A stretch of DNA of 40,841 nucleotides from Pseudomonadota bacterium (GTDB lineage: Bacteria; Desulfobacterota; Desulfobulbia; Desulfobulbales; Desulfocapsaceae). The stretch spans positions 1 to 40,841 of the forward strand of contig JAHJLI010000060.1 in NCBI GenBank assembly GCA_018821785.1, written 5' to 3'. Below, piece after piece: positions 26,514 to 35,374 of the stretch. Below the pieces are notes generated by a model. That model made no database searches. It was not told the origin of the DNA and saw nothing but the letters and a program-made list of their open reading frames with translations. The position numbers and the translations under genes are program-made. The first letter of the stretch is position 1. Every line of letters begins with the position of its first letter.

Positions 26514-27395
26514 TTAAGGGCAACACCACAGCGAGGCCTTCTCCAGTTTGCCGATAAGTTTCGCCGTTGTCCCTCCAGCAAGGCTCGTACTCTTTTCCCG
26601 CTCCTGCCTCTCGCCCCTCAACCCAACTGCAACCGCTGCATACTTCCCCTTCTCGAGTTCGCCGATAATCGTACCGGCTACCGACAAACCCCAGCTCGTT
26701 TTTCTGCTGATCCGCTCTCGGCTAATAGCATGAGTGAGAAGTAAGGCTTCAGCGCGCAGGAATAATTCGTCGGTTTTGCCTTCCGTGCCGCCCTTCGCGT
26801 GCAAGAGGGTGATCTGGTGTTGTTCCTGTCCGGCGAGGATATACCCCACATGATCAACGGCCCGGAGTGAATTCTCAGAACCATCCAGGCACACCAGGAC
26901 GTTTTTCCGACCCGACTCGGGTTCAGGACAGATCCACAGCGGGGTAGTGCAGGCACTGTCTTTGATGATCGACAGGACGGTTTCGTCAGCCGGGCGTTCG
27001 AACATCCACTGCAGCGCGTAGGCCGCCCTCCTGCCAAAAATGATAGCATCATAGAGGCCCCGCGAACCTTCGCCCAAAATATCCTTGACTAAACCGTAAC
27101 GTTCGGCAACGGTTTTGGTCATCATGTGCTCTATTGCCATTTTTTGCTGATAAAGCATCTCCTTTGCCTTGAAGATCGCCTTCCTGGCCTGGACCGTGAC
27201 CAGACCCTCGATACCTTCATTCGGCCCCTTCCACATCTGGTTCAGGGTGTTGGTCATTGCATTATCATCTGTTCGGCAGATGTGTAACAGGGTAATCTGA
27301 TGCTCCCCGATGGTATTAAAAAACGAACAGAGAAACCTGACCCCGAAGAGATTTTCAATATCATTACTGATGGTGACGAGAAAGTGCTTTTTCAT
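26514..27395 (-). CDS. Universal stress protein with two UspA-like domains
   Basis: The 293-residue product has two tandem UspA-like halves. The first (about residues 1-145) is divergent and contains D-A-I-I-F-G-R-R. The second starts N-V-L-V-C-L-D-G-S-E-N-S at about 160 and ends in a G-G-T-T-A-K-L segment. The ATP loop G-2x-G-9x-G-S/T is not cleanly kept, so nucleotide binding is uncertain. The ATG at 27395 is eight bases after AAGGA; the one at 27404 is not preferred. It lies 69 bases after the acyl-CoA synthetase-GNAT gene, so joint expression is likely. Confidence 0.82.
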   Translation of the reverse strand: MKKHFLVTISNDIENLFGVRFLCSFFNTIGEHQITLLHICRTDDNAMTNTLNQMWKGPNEGIEGLVTVQARKAIFKAKEMLYQQKMAIEHMMTKTVAERYGLVKDILGEGSRGLYDAIIFGRRAAYALQWMFERPADETVLSIIKDSACTTPLWICPEPESGRKNVLVCLDGSENSLRAVDHVGYILAGQEQHQITLLHAKGGTEGKTDELFLRAEALLLTHAISRERISRKTSWGLSVAGTIIGELEKGKYAAVAVGLRGERQEREKSTSLAGGTTAKLIGKLEKASLWCCP

Positions 27396-27464
27396 AGGTT
27401 CCATCCTTTGAAATTGGGGGGCATACGCAGCCTGTCTGACAATGTCGCGGCCTCGAGTTTTCCA

Positions 27465-30152
27465 TCAATCCTCCAATTCGGCCGTGGTAAGATCAATGTT
27501 TAAGTCGTAGGCTCCTTCTTCACTGTTGAACTTCATTATAAATCCGGCTTTTTTCCCTAGTCGCAGCATCTGGGTATTCTCCCGCAGAACAGTGCCCCAG
27601 ACCTTTTCCACCCCCTGCTTCCTGGCGGCCTTCAGGAGATTGAGCAGTAAGGCCGCCCCCACCCCCTGCCCCTGCCAAGGATCACCAACCATGATAGAAA
27701 ATTCGGTGTGGGACAGGTCCGGGTCGCCAATTACCCTCGCCACCCCAAACATCTTCTCTGTCGGCGATGAAAGATCCAGGGCCACCAAGGCAAGATGCCG
27801 GTCGTAATCAACCTGGGTGAGCATAGCCAACAACTCAGGGGTGAGTGACTTCATGTGACGGAAGAAACGATAATAGACACTTGTGGGAGAAAGGGTTCTG
27901 AATAGCTCGACAAAAAGTTCGGCATCTTCCGGCAGGATGGGTCGAATACCCAGCCGCAGACCGCTCCTGGTGGTTGTGCAAACCTCATATTGCGATGGAT
28001 AGGGACTGATCACCAGATGCAAGGGCGACGGCCTAAGCGAAGGCCGCAGGAGAATGCGGGCGTCCACCACCACCGGTGTACCATTCTTGACAATCACCGG
28101 ATTCATATCGAGTTCGGCAATTTCCGGAATATCGACCGCCAATTGCGAGAGCTGCAACAGCATCGACTCTAGTGCAGTCATGTCGATCGGTGAATGGTTT
28201 CGATAGCCGGCGAGAAGTTTGGCCACCCGTGTCTCGTCAACAAGACGGCGGATCAACTGGCCATTGAGCGGCGGCAGACTGAGGGCTCTATCAGCTATAA
28301 TCTCTGTATAAATACCGCCACTCCCAAACAACAGGACCGGGCCGAAGAGCTCGTCCCGTTTGATCCCGAGCATCAATTCGAAGTCGGGCCGGGCGAGATA
28401 AGGTTGCACGGTGACTCCCTCAATATGGGCCTTTTCGTTGACTCGCTTTGCACCGGCTATTATCCTTGCATACGCTTCCCGCACATCTCCAGCATCACGC
28501 AGATCGAGGTGAACTCCGTCGGCCTCGGTTTTATGGGTGATGTCCGGCGACAACACCTTTATGGCCACAGGCCATCCCATTTCCTCCGCCACTGCCGCTG
28601 CAGTTTCAAACGAATCTGCAGTTCGTGTCGGATTAACGTGGATGCCATAGGCCAAAAGCAGTTCTTTGGTCCGCGGTTCAGTCAAAAAAACGCCGCAGGC
28701 AAGATCAGTCGCCTCGACAATCGCCCTTGCCTTGGCCCGATCAAAGAAAAACCGATGCACCGATCTCGGGGGAATTTCCTTCAGCAGTTCAAGGTTACGG
28801 GTATGCTGAACCAGGGTCGCAAATGCATGTACCGCACGTTCGGGAGTGGCGTAGGTGGCAATACCTGCTTCGTTGAGAAACTCTATTGCTCCTGCTACAT
28901 CTCGGCCACCCATCCATACCGCAAAGATAGGAAAAGGCCGTCCCTTCAGGTGCTGCACAAGCTGCTTTGCTACAGCCATTGGATCAGTCAAGGCTTGGGG
29001 CAGAAAGATAACCATCAATCCATGCAGGCCACTTTCCCTGGAGAGAATCTCCATCACCTGGCCATACCGCTCGGCGGTCGCGTCGCCAAGAATATCCACA
29101 GGGTTCTGATGATTCCAGTGCTGCGGCAAGATTTCGTTCAGAGCACTGAGGGTGGTGGCCCCCAGAACAGCCGGTTCCAATGTATGTCGGGCCATGGCAT
29201 CGACAGCCATCACACCGGGCCCACCACCGTTGGTAATTACCGCCAAGCGGGGGCCGGAAGGTCGAGGCTGTTTAGCTGTCAATTCGGCACTGTCAAACAG
29301 TTCTTCTATTGTACTGACCCTGATCACCCCCGCCCGCCTGAAAGCCGCGTCATAAATCGCATCCTCGCCTGCAAGGGCACCGGTATGGGAGGAGGCCACC
29401 TTGGCGCCGGCCGCACTGGTGCCGGCTTTGAGGACTATGATCGGTTTTATCCTCGACACAGCACGGGCGGCGCTCATGAATTTTCTGATATTGGTAAGTT
29501 GCTCTACATAGAGGAGGATACTTTTGGCCGCCGGGTCCCTGCCGAGGTAATCGATCATGTCGCCGAAGTCAACGTCGAGCATTGAGCCGATACTGACGAA
29601 ATGACTAAACCCGATGCCTTCCTGGAAGGACATATCAAGGATGGCAGTACAGATTCCACCGCTCTGCGACACAAATGCCAGATTGCCCTTATTAGGCATA
29701 CCCGCGGTAAAACTGGCGTTCAGCTTGGCACCGGGCGCCATCACCCCAAGGCAGTTCGGACCGAGAATACGAATTCCACCCGACGTAGCGGCCCGGAGTA
29801 TCCGCTCCTCGACAATGCGACCTGACTCCCCGATCTCTTTGCCGCCGGAGGAGATGACTATAGCTGTCTTGACCTGGACGGCGGCGCATTGGTCGATTAC
29901 CTCGGGCACTTGGTGAATCGGCACGGCTACAACAGCCAAGTCTATCCGAGTGTCAATCTCGCTGATGGTGGACGCGGAGGGCAATCCCATGATCCGCGAA
30001 TACTTGGGATTGACAGGCAGCAATCGACCGGTAAAGCCACCACGGATGAGATTGTGCATCAGAGCAGTGCCGATACGCCCAGGGTGTTCGCTGGCACCGA
30101 TTACGGCAATAGCTTCGGGATGAAAAAACTTATCGATATTCCAAATACCCAT
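27465..30152 (-). CDS. NDP-forming acyl-CoA synthetase fused to GNAT acetyltransferase
   Basis: The 895-residue protein has the order of the Pat/PatZ (YfiQ) protein acetyltransferases. A CoA-binding domain (about 1-130) and succinyl-CoA-ligase-like domains (about 145-450) come first. An ATP-grasp domain (about 485-700) follows, and a GNAT domain (about 725-890) with a QGQGVGAA acetyl-CoA loop ends it. In enteric Pat the synthetase phosphohistidine is lost. Here the S-S-H-T-G-A-L motif is intact with the histidine at about residue 256, as in active ADP-forming acetyl-CoA synthetases. The protein may therefore both make acyl-CoA or ATP and acetylate proteins. It follows argJ by 11 bases. Confidence 0.9.
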   Translation of the reverse strand: MGIWNIDKFFHPEAIAVIGASEHPGRIGTALMHNLIRGGFTGRLLPVNPKYSRIMGLPSASTISEIDTRIDLAVVAVPIHQVPEVIDQCAAVQVKTAIVISSGGKEIGESGRIVEERILRAATSGGIRILGPNCLGVMAPGAKLNASFTAGMPNKGNLAFVSQSGGICTAILDMSFQEGIGFSHFVSIGSMLDVDFGDMIDYLGRDPAAKSILLYVEQLTNIRKFMSAARAVSRIKPIIVLKAGTSAAGAKVASSHTGALAGEDAIYDAAFRRAGVIRVSTIEELFDSAELTAKQPRPSGPRLAVITNGGGPGVMAVDAMARHTLEPAVLGATTLSALNEILPQHWNHQNPVDILGDATAERYGQVMEILSRESGLHGLMVIFLPQALTDPMAVAKQLVQHLKGRPFPIFAVWMGGRDVAGAIEFLNEAGIATYATPERAVHAFATLVQHTRNLELLKEIPPRSVHRFFFDRAKARAIVEATDLACGVFLTEPRTKELLLAYGIHVNPTRTADSFETAAAVAEEMGWPVAIKVLSPDITHKTEADGVHLDLRDAGDVREAYARIIAGAKRVNEKAHIEGVTVQPYLARPDFELMLGIKRDELFGPVLLFGSGGIYTEIIADRALSLPPLNGQLIRRLVDETRVAKLLAGYRNHSPIDMTALESMLLQLSQLAVDIPEIAELDMNPVIVKNGTPVVVDARILLRPSLRPSPLHLVISPYPSQYEVCTTTRSGLRLGIRPILPEDAELFVELFRTLSPTSVYYRFFRHMKSLTPELLAMLTQVDYDRHLALVALDLSSPTEKMFGVARVIGDPDLSHTEFSIMVGDPWQGQGVGAALLLNLLKAARKQGVEKVWGTVLRENTQMLRLGKKAGFIMKFNSEEGAYDLNIDLTTAELED

Positions 30153-30163
30153 ATTGCCCCCAG

Positions 30164-31348
30164 CTACGATCGGTAATCGGCGTTTATTTTTACGTAATCC
30201 AGGGAAAAATCGCAGGTAAGAACTTCAGCACAAGCCTTGCCGTCATTCAGTTCGATAGAGACTGTAATCTTTTTTTCCTTGAGAACCATGGTCGCTGCAG
30301 CTTCGGCGTCTTTCCCGAGGCCAAGGCCACTTTTAACGATAACCACATCCCCGAAAGAGATGTCGACACGATTGGGTGAAAATTTCACCCCCGACCGTCC
30401 CATAGCCGCAAAAATCCTTCCCCAGTTGGCATCTTCACCAAAAAAAGCCGTTTTAACAAGACTCGAGGTGGCAACGGTTCTGGCAATTTGTACAGCCTGA
30501 TCTTCCTCCTTTGCGCCACACACCCTGACAGTGATGGTCTTGGTCGCCCCCTCACCGTCGGCTACAATTTGTAACGCAAGTTCTTTCAATACCAGTTCCA
30601 AGGCTTTTTGAAAAATTTGGCGGTCAGCCTCGGAATCACCATCAATCCAAGGATTTTCTGCACTCCCGTTGGCCATGACCAAAACCATATCATTGGTGCT
30701 GGTATCGCCATCGACGGTGATGCGGTTAAAGGTCCTCTCGACCCCTTTAACTAACGACTTATGCAGTTCGGTAAAATTAATACGCGCATCGGTAATAACA
30801 AAGGCCAGCATTGTCGCCATATTGGGCATGATCATTCCTGCCCCTTTGGCCATCCCCATAATTTTGATCTGTTTACTACCTATGGTGACTGCAGTTGAGG
30901 CAGTTTTCATGATCGTATCGGTGGTCATGATGGCCTTGGCGACGTGCTCGAAACTGCAAGAATCAAGCCCCTCAACGAGACTTGGGATACCTTTTTCAAA
31001 GGCCGACAGGTTGAGCTGTTCGCCAATGACTCCAGTAGAGGCCAGTTGAATCATGGCTTCAGGGATATTCAACTGTGCGGCCAACATCGTACTGGTTTGA
31101 CGAGCCGCCTCCATACCCTTTTCCCCTGTACAGGCGTTGGCACAGCCACTGTTTACAAGAATGGCCTGGGCCCGTCCGGCTTTCAGCCGCTCTTTGTCGA
31201 GCACAACGGGGGCTGCCTTAACCTGATTGGTGGTAAACACCCCCGCGGTAACGCAGGGGCTATCGCTGTAGATAAGTCCGAGATCAAGCCTGTTGGCATA
31301 GCGGATACCAGACTCGATGGCAGAAAAAGAAAAACCCTTGATATTCAT
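30164..31348 (-). CDS. argJ: Bifunctional glutamate N-acetyltransferase ArgJ
   Basis: ArgJ moves the acetyl group from N-acetylornithine to glutamate, in the cyclic arginine pathway; some forms also use acetyl-CoA. The 394-residue product from the ATG at 31348 starts M-N-I-K-G-F-S-F and has the self-cleavage site in M-A-T-M-L-A-F, where the threonine becomes the new N-terminal nucleophile of the beta chain. The frame opens at 31408, but AAGGA nine bases before 31348 supports the shorter form. It is the first gene of the minus-strand cluster 31348 to 20928. The acetyl-CoA-using gene downstream may be only an operon neighbour. Confidence 0.95.
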   Translation of the reverse strand: MNIKGFSFSAIESGIRYANRLDLGLIYSDSPCVTAGVFTTNQVKAAPVVLDKERLKAGRAQAILVNSGCANACTGEKGMEAARQTSTMLAAQLNIPEAMIQLASTGVIGEQLNLSAFEKGIPSLVEGLDSCSFEHVAKAIMTTDTIMKTASTAVTIGSKQIKIMGMAKGAGMIMPNMATMLAFVITDARINFTELHKSLVKGVERTFNRITVDGDTSTNDMVLVMANGSAENPWIDGDSEADRQIFQKALELVLKELALQIVADGEGATKTITVRVCGAKEEDQAVQIARTVATSSLVKTAFFGEDANWGRIFAAMGRSGVKFSPNRVDISFGDVVIVKSGLGLGKDAEAAATMVLKEKKITVSIELNDGKACAEVLTCDFSLDYVKINADYRS

Positions 31349-31674
31349 ACGAAATGATCCTTTGTTTGGAGAAAATATACGACCAGGATGGCAGCTCCCA
31401 GATGTCACCCCCCGACAGCGATAAAAATACTACTATAAAAGCCTTTCCCGGCGGAAACAGTAAAATACATCTACCACTTATCCGGCTGATTATGCTACTT
31501 TTAAATCTCGGCATCAATACAACCCATTCACAGTGGCCATATTTCCCAAGCTCGACCAACGGGATTATATTATGATGCCCCCGGTGAGGTACCCTTGTAA
31601 GTCCCTTTACATAAATTTTTTCACAAAATACGACACAAAGAGTTTTCCCAGGGGACCGAAAACAGGATTTTAAC
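31349..31674. other. Divergent region between argJ and cls (326 bases)
   Basis: No gene is supported; the frames at 31354-31575 and on the opposite strand look random. A TTTACA word at 31606-31611 is followed after 17 bases by TACGAC, a weak promoter for cls. I see no convincing argJ promoter and no repeat. Confidence 0.5.
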
Positions 31675-33162
31675 TTGAATTATTCTCTCTTTTCCACAGT
31701 ATTACTTCTTGCCGACCTTATTATCCGGATCGGACTTTCGATTCGCGTAATCATGCGCAAGCGTCCCTACGGTGTCTCCCTGGCCTGGTTGGTGGTCATC
31801 CTTCTGGTGCCTTTTTTAGGCGGTTTTTTCTACCTGCTGTTTGGCGAAAATCGAATACCGGAGAGACGCATCGAACGTGCCAGAGTTTCTTACAAATATT
31901 ACCAGCTCTGGTTGAAAACCCTCCGACAACGAGCCCCTGTCTCCTGGCATGAGCTCAACCCTGAATGCGCACCTCTGCACCGCCAGGCTGAAACCCTGGT
32001 CGGTTTGCCTGCCCTGGCCGGCAACAAGCTGACCCTCATTACCAGCCCTGAAGAGATCATCCGTTCAATCATCGTCGAAATTGAAAAAGCGACTTCAACC
32101 TGTCACATGCAATTTTATATATGGCAGGATGGTGGCCAGATAAATAGGGTAATAGATGCCTTAATCAACGCTGCCGCCCGAGGTGTTACCTGCCGATTGC
32201 TCCTCGACTCCATCGGTAGCCGCGACTTTCTCAACAGCACGACCTCAACAAGAATGAAAAAGGCCGGCATAAAGGTCCGGGAGTCGCTGCCGGCAGGTCT
32301 TATAAAAGCACTGTTTTCCCGGATAGATATCCGCAACCATCGTAAGATTGTGGTCATCGACGGCGCGATAGCCTTTACCGGCAGTCAGAATATGGTCGAC
32401 CCGGAGGTATTTAAAAAAGATGCGGGGGTAGGAAACTGGATCGACGTCATGGTCAAAGTCGAAGGACCGGTCGTTGAGAGTCTTGCCGGCACCTTCATCA
32501 GTGATTGGTATCTTGACGCTGAGGGCGTTGCATACCACCAACCTGAGTCACTCCAGAAGGATGTTGAGACGGTTCGACAAAAAGGGGATATTCACCCACT
32601 GCCTGTCGTCGGCAAATGCCCGGTCCAACTTGTTCCTTCCGGTCCGGGCTTTGGCCTGGAAAACATTCACAATCTACTGCTCACCACCATCTACGCAGCG
32701 CGCAAAGAACTGATTATGACCACACCATACTTCATCCCTGACGAGCCCCTGCTTATCGCCTTGAAAGCAGCTGCTCAACGCGGGGTTGAGGTAACAATCA
32801 TCGTACCGCAAAAAAATGACTCAAGGTTGGTCCATTATGCCAGCCGGGCCCGCTTCGAAGAACTCGCCGAAGCGGGAGTGAAAATCCAACTTTTCCATGG
32901 TGGTCTGCTGCACTCGAAAACCATAACCGTTGATCGGAATTTTTCACTCTTTGGTTCGGTGAATTTAGATATGCGCAGTTTCTGGCTTAATTTCGAAGCC
33001 ACTTTGTTCATATACTGCGAAGAATTCACCCAGCGACTTTTGATGATACAGCAGAGTTACCTCCATCAGTCACTGGCCCTCGATTTGCCAACTTTTTCCC
33101 GCCGGGGGCATCTGGCAAAATTTAAGGAAAATACATGCTTATTGGTCTCACCACTCCTCTGA
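31675..33162 (+). CDS. cls: Cardiolipin synthase
   Basis: The enzyme condenses phosphatidylglycerol to cardiolipin in the inner membrane. The 495-residue product has two N-terminal membrane segments (about residues 4-22 and 32-60, the second ending in LLFGENR). Two phospholipase D catalytic motifs follow: H-R-K-I-V-V-I-D and H-S-K-T-I-T-V-D, each followed by the G-S-x-N-x-D type element. The start codon appears to be TTG at 31675, seven bases after AGGA. Its last 28 bases overlap the next gene. Whether it is ClsA-like or another subtype is unresolved. Confidence 0.93.
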   Translation: MNYSLFSTVLLLADLIIRIGLSIRVIMRKRPYGVSLAWLVVILLVPFLGGFFYLLFGENRIPERRIERARVSYKYYQLWLKTLRQRAPVSWHELNPECAPLHRQAETLVGLPALAGNKLTLITSPEEIIRSIIVEIEKATSTCHMQFYIWQDGGQINRVIDALINAAARGVTCRLLLDSIGSRDFLNSTTSTRMKKAGIKVRESLPAGLIKALFSRIDIRNHRKIVVIDGAIAFTGSQNMVDPEVFKKDAGVGNWIDVMVKVEGPVVESLAGTFISDWYLDAEGVAYHQPESLQKDVETVRQKGDIHPLPVVGKCPVQLVPSGPGFGLENIHNLLLTTIYAARKELIMTTPYFIPDEPLLIALKAAAQRGVEVTIIVPQKNDSRLVHYASRARFEELAEAGVKIQLFHGGLLHSKTITVDRNFSLFGSVNLDMRSFWLNFEATLFIYCEEFTQRLLMIQQSYLHQSLALDLPTFSRRGHLAKFKENTCLLVSPLL

Positions 33163-33911
33163 TAGCAACGCGAATACTGCTGGTTTCCGACATTCATGGC
33201 AATTATCCGGCACTTCTAGCTATAGCCAATGAACTGGACGCAACTACTTTTGATTATATTATCAACTGCGGCGATTCTACCGTCTACGCCCCTTTTCCCA
33301 ACGAAACATTGCGCTGGCTTATCCAGCATAAAGCTCTTTCCATCCTTGGCAACACCGACAAAAAAGTCATTAACCTTCTAAACAATCAACCATTCACAAA
33401 GCCCAGGAAACAGGAAAAGCGCATCATGTATTCCTCCACTGCCAAAGCCCTCAATGAGGCAGAGCGCCACACTCTGTTTGCTTTCGGCGAATCGGAAACC
33501 CTCATCTTGCAAAATCCCGCGAAGGATTCAGCTAAAAAGCAACTTAGCATTGGCATTTTTCATGGCAGCCCCGCCGATCCTGATGAATTTTTATTTGCTG
33601 ATACCCCGGACGATCGATTCCATGATCTTGCCGCTGGGCTTGACTGCAGCATTGTCGTCACCGGCCATTCACACAGCCCATATCATAAATTCATCTCCGG
33701 CATCCATTTCATCAATCCGGGCTCGGCCGGGAGGATGTTTGATGGCGATCCGCGAGCAAGTTGTGCAATCCTGGAAATAGCCGAGGAAATCGTCAAAGTC
33801 CGCCATTTCAGAATCAGATATGACATAACCGAAACCGTTGCGGCAATTCGCAGACAACAACTTCCTGAAATCTATGCGACAATGTTTTTACAGGGAAGAA
33901 AACTGAATTGA
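33135..33911 (+). CDS. YfcE/MJ0936-type metallophosphoesterase
   Basis: The 258-residue product has the calcineurin-like metal ligands in order: S-D-I-H-G-N, N-C-G-D-S, G-N-T-D, F-H-G-S and G-H-S-H. This family cleaves phosphodiesters and some nucleotide substrates; the true substrate here is unknown. AAGGA lies six bases before the ATG, inside the end of cls, and the reading frames overlap by 28 bases, so the two are translated from one message. A repeat unit (R1) and a 234-base gap follow it. Confidence 0.85.
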   Translation: MLIGLTTPLIATRILLVSDIHGNYPALLAIANELDATTFDYIINCGDSTVYAPFPNETLRWLIQHKALSILGNTDKKVINLLNNQPFTKPRKQEKRIMYSSTAKALNEAERHTLFAFGESETLILQNPAKDSAKKQLSIGIFHGSPADPDEFLFADTPDDRFHDLAAGLDCSIVVTGHSHSPYHKFISGIHFINPGSAGRMFDGDPRASCAILEIAEEIVKVRHFRIRYDITETVAAIRRQQLPEIYATMFLQGRKLN

Positions 33912-33933
33912 TTTTTGCTACTTGATAAAGATA

Positions 33934-34008
33934 TCAGTGCCTCAGAAATTCGTTTCTTGTTTTTATAAATGAACTTTCAAGGTACTTGCCCCGTTTGCCT
34001 GGGCTAAT
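33934..34008 (+). repeat. Dispersed intergenic repeat R1, unit 3
   Basis: The unit begins with TCAGTGCCTCAGAAATTCG, close to unit 1 (TTAGTACCTTAGAAA...TCG), shares TTTCTTGTTTTT, and ends with CCCCGTTTGCCTGGGCT, matching the CCCGTTTATCGGGCT end of unit 4 with changes. It lies between the metallophosphoesterase and ppk2 genes. Confidence 0.5.
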
Positions 34009-34041
34009 TGTGATGTTAGAAAACAGACACCAAAAACAGAC

Positions 34042-34061
34042 ATCCTGTCCTTACGGAGGAT
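34042..34061 (+). terminator. Weak terminator-like hairpin before ppk2
   Basis: ATCCT pairs with AGGAT, with CC/GG inside after a two-base bulge, followed by ATTTTGTT. It could end the cls transcript. The stem is short and bulged. Confidence 0.3.
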
Positions 34062-34145
34062 ATTTTGTTATACTTATCAGTTACGGCTGCATGAGTTCAA
34101 ATTGCTGGTAAATATTTTCAATCTCTACGAACAAGGGTCATCCAC

Positions 34146-35072
34146 ATGGGAAAGAAGAAGAGCGACAAGAGTGACAAGAGCGACAATAAAGGGAAACACG
34201 GCTTAGAAGATTTCAGACTGGCCGAGGGAGCTGCCGCCAAGAACCTGCTTACTAAAAGTGGCGACGAAACAACAGCAATCAATATTAAAAATTCCCAGCT
34301 TAATTATGAAATAGAGTTAAAAAAACTGCAAATTGAGCTGATGAAACTGCAAAACTCGCTCAAGGTCAGTGGTCAGCGCATTCTGGCAATCTTTGAGGGA
34401 CGGGATGCTGCCGGCAAGGGAGGCACCATAAAACGGATTACCGCCAATCTCAATCCCCGTAGTGCTCGAGTCGTTGCTCTGACAAAACCTAACGAGACAG
34501 AGATGACCCAATGGTATTTCCAACGCTACGTCACCCATCTCCCTTCAGCCGGCGAAATAGTTATTTTCGACCGCAGCTGGTACAATAGGGCCATGGTTGA
34601 GCCGGTCATGGGCTTCTGCACTGATGAGCAAAACAAGAGGTTTCTGAAAGACGTGCCGCTGTTTGAAGAGATGTTGGTCAAGGACGGCATTAAGCTGTTC
34701 AAGTTCTATTTTTCGGTCTCAAAAGAAATGCAGAAGGCTCGATTCGATTCACGAAAAGAAGACCTTTTAAAACAATACAAACTCTCTCCAGTCGATAATC
34801 TGGCGCAGGAGTACTGGGATCAGTACTCCATCCGCAAATTCCAGATGCTCTCCGAAACCAACCGGACCATCGCTCCCTGGACCGTTATTCGTTCAGATGA
34901 TAAAAAGAAGGCCCGCCTCAATTGTATGAAACATATTCTCAGTAACCTGGGATACGAGGATAAGCGGCCGTTAGAAGAATTGGACACTGACCCGGATATT
35001 GTTGTCTCCGGCATAGATGAGCTGAAACACATGGAAGATAATCTGATGAATCCGGAAATGTTACACGGATAA
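34146..35072 (+). CDS. ppk2: Polyphosphate kinase 2
   Basis: PPK2 moves phosphate between polyphosphate and nucleotides. The 308-residue single-domain product has Walker A G-R-D-A-A-G-K-G-G, the N-P-R-S-A-R and A-L-T-K-P-N-E segments, and the Walker B-like F-D-R-S-W-Y-N-R-A with the family lid. Length and motifs fit the class I form, which favours GTP/ATP from polyP; class is inferred. The first 17 residues are low-complexity Lys/Ser/Asp (three SDK-like units). AAGGG precedes the ATG by eight bases. It stands alone between the cls pair and the polysaccharide cluster. Confidence 0.92.
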   Translation: MGKKKSDKSDKSDNKGKHGLEDFRLAEGAAAKNLLTKSGDETTAINIKNSQLNYEIELKKLQIELMKLQNSLKVSGQRILAIFEGRDAAGKGGTIKRITANLNPRSARVVALTKPNETEMTQWYFQRYVTHLPSAGEIVIFDRSWYNRAMVEPVMGFCTDEQNKRFLKDVPLFEEMLVKDGIKLFKFYFSVSKEMQKARFDSRKEDLLKQYKLSPVDNLAQEYWDQYSIRKFQMLSETNRTIAPWTVIRSDDKKKARLNCMKHILSNLGYEDKRPLEELDTDPDIVVSGIDELKHMEDNLMNPEMLHG

Positions 35073-35374
35073 TTGCTTTTCCTTCAACCATCCATTACTG
35101 ACTTTTGGTGTGCGCTTCCTGCCAGTCGTGTATCGAAACAAATTGGTGCTTGAGGCCTCATTAATTTTTCAGGGGTTACAGCAGCGGTCATCTTTTTTTT
35201 GTTTTCGTTAATTCCAATTATATAGACATTTGACTTATTGATTTTCCTCAGATATGCTGTTCCTAGAAGGTTGGTAAGTTATCTCACTCGACCGAAAAAA
35301 CCTAAAATTTGAGAAGAGGTCTGACGAGAAGGGTATGTGGGAAGGATCGCTGAATGCTTTGAAAACGGAGTGCA
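35073..35374. other. Intergenic region before the polysaccharide cluster (302 bases)
   Basis: No gene is seen. It contains a palindrome TGAGGCCTCA near 35152, a promoter candidate (35230-35258) and a leader of about 110 bases to the next gene. No repeat of the R1 or R2 families is recognised here. Confidence 0.55.
35230..35258 (+). promoter_or_regulatory. Candidate sigma-70 promoter of the polysaccharide export cluster
   Basis: TTGACT (35230-35235) is followed by 17 bases and TATGCT (35253-35258). Transcription would start near 35265 and give a leader of about 110 bases before the ATPase gene. Confidence 0.5.

Noticed and set aside
28194..29585. 463-residue plus-strand frame opposite the acyl-CoA synthetase-GNAT gene
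   Set aside because: It lies entirely antisense to a gene with full domain architecture and shows no recognisable domain; it is a codon-bias shadow.
31354..31575. 73-residue frame in the argJ-cls gap
   Set aside because: Composition and lack of ribosome site suggest chance; the opposite frame is equally open.
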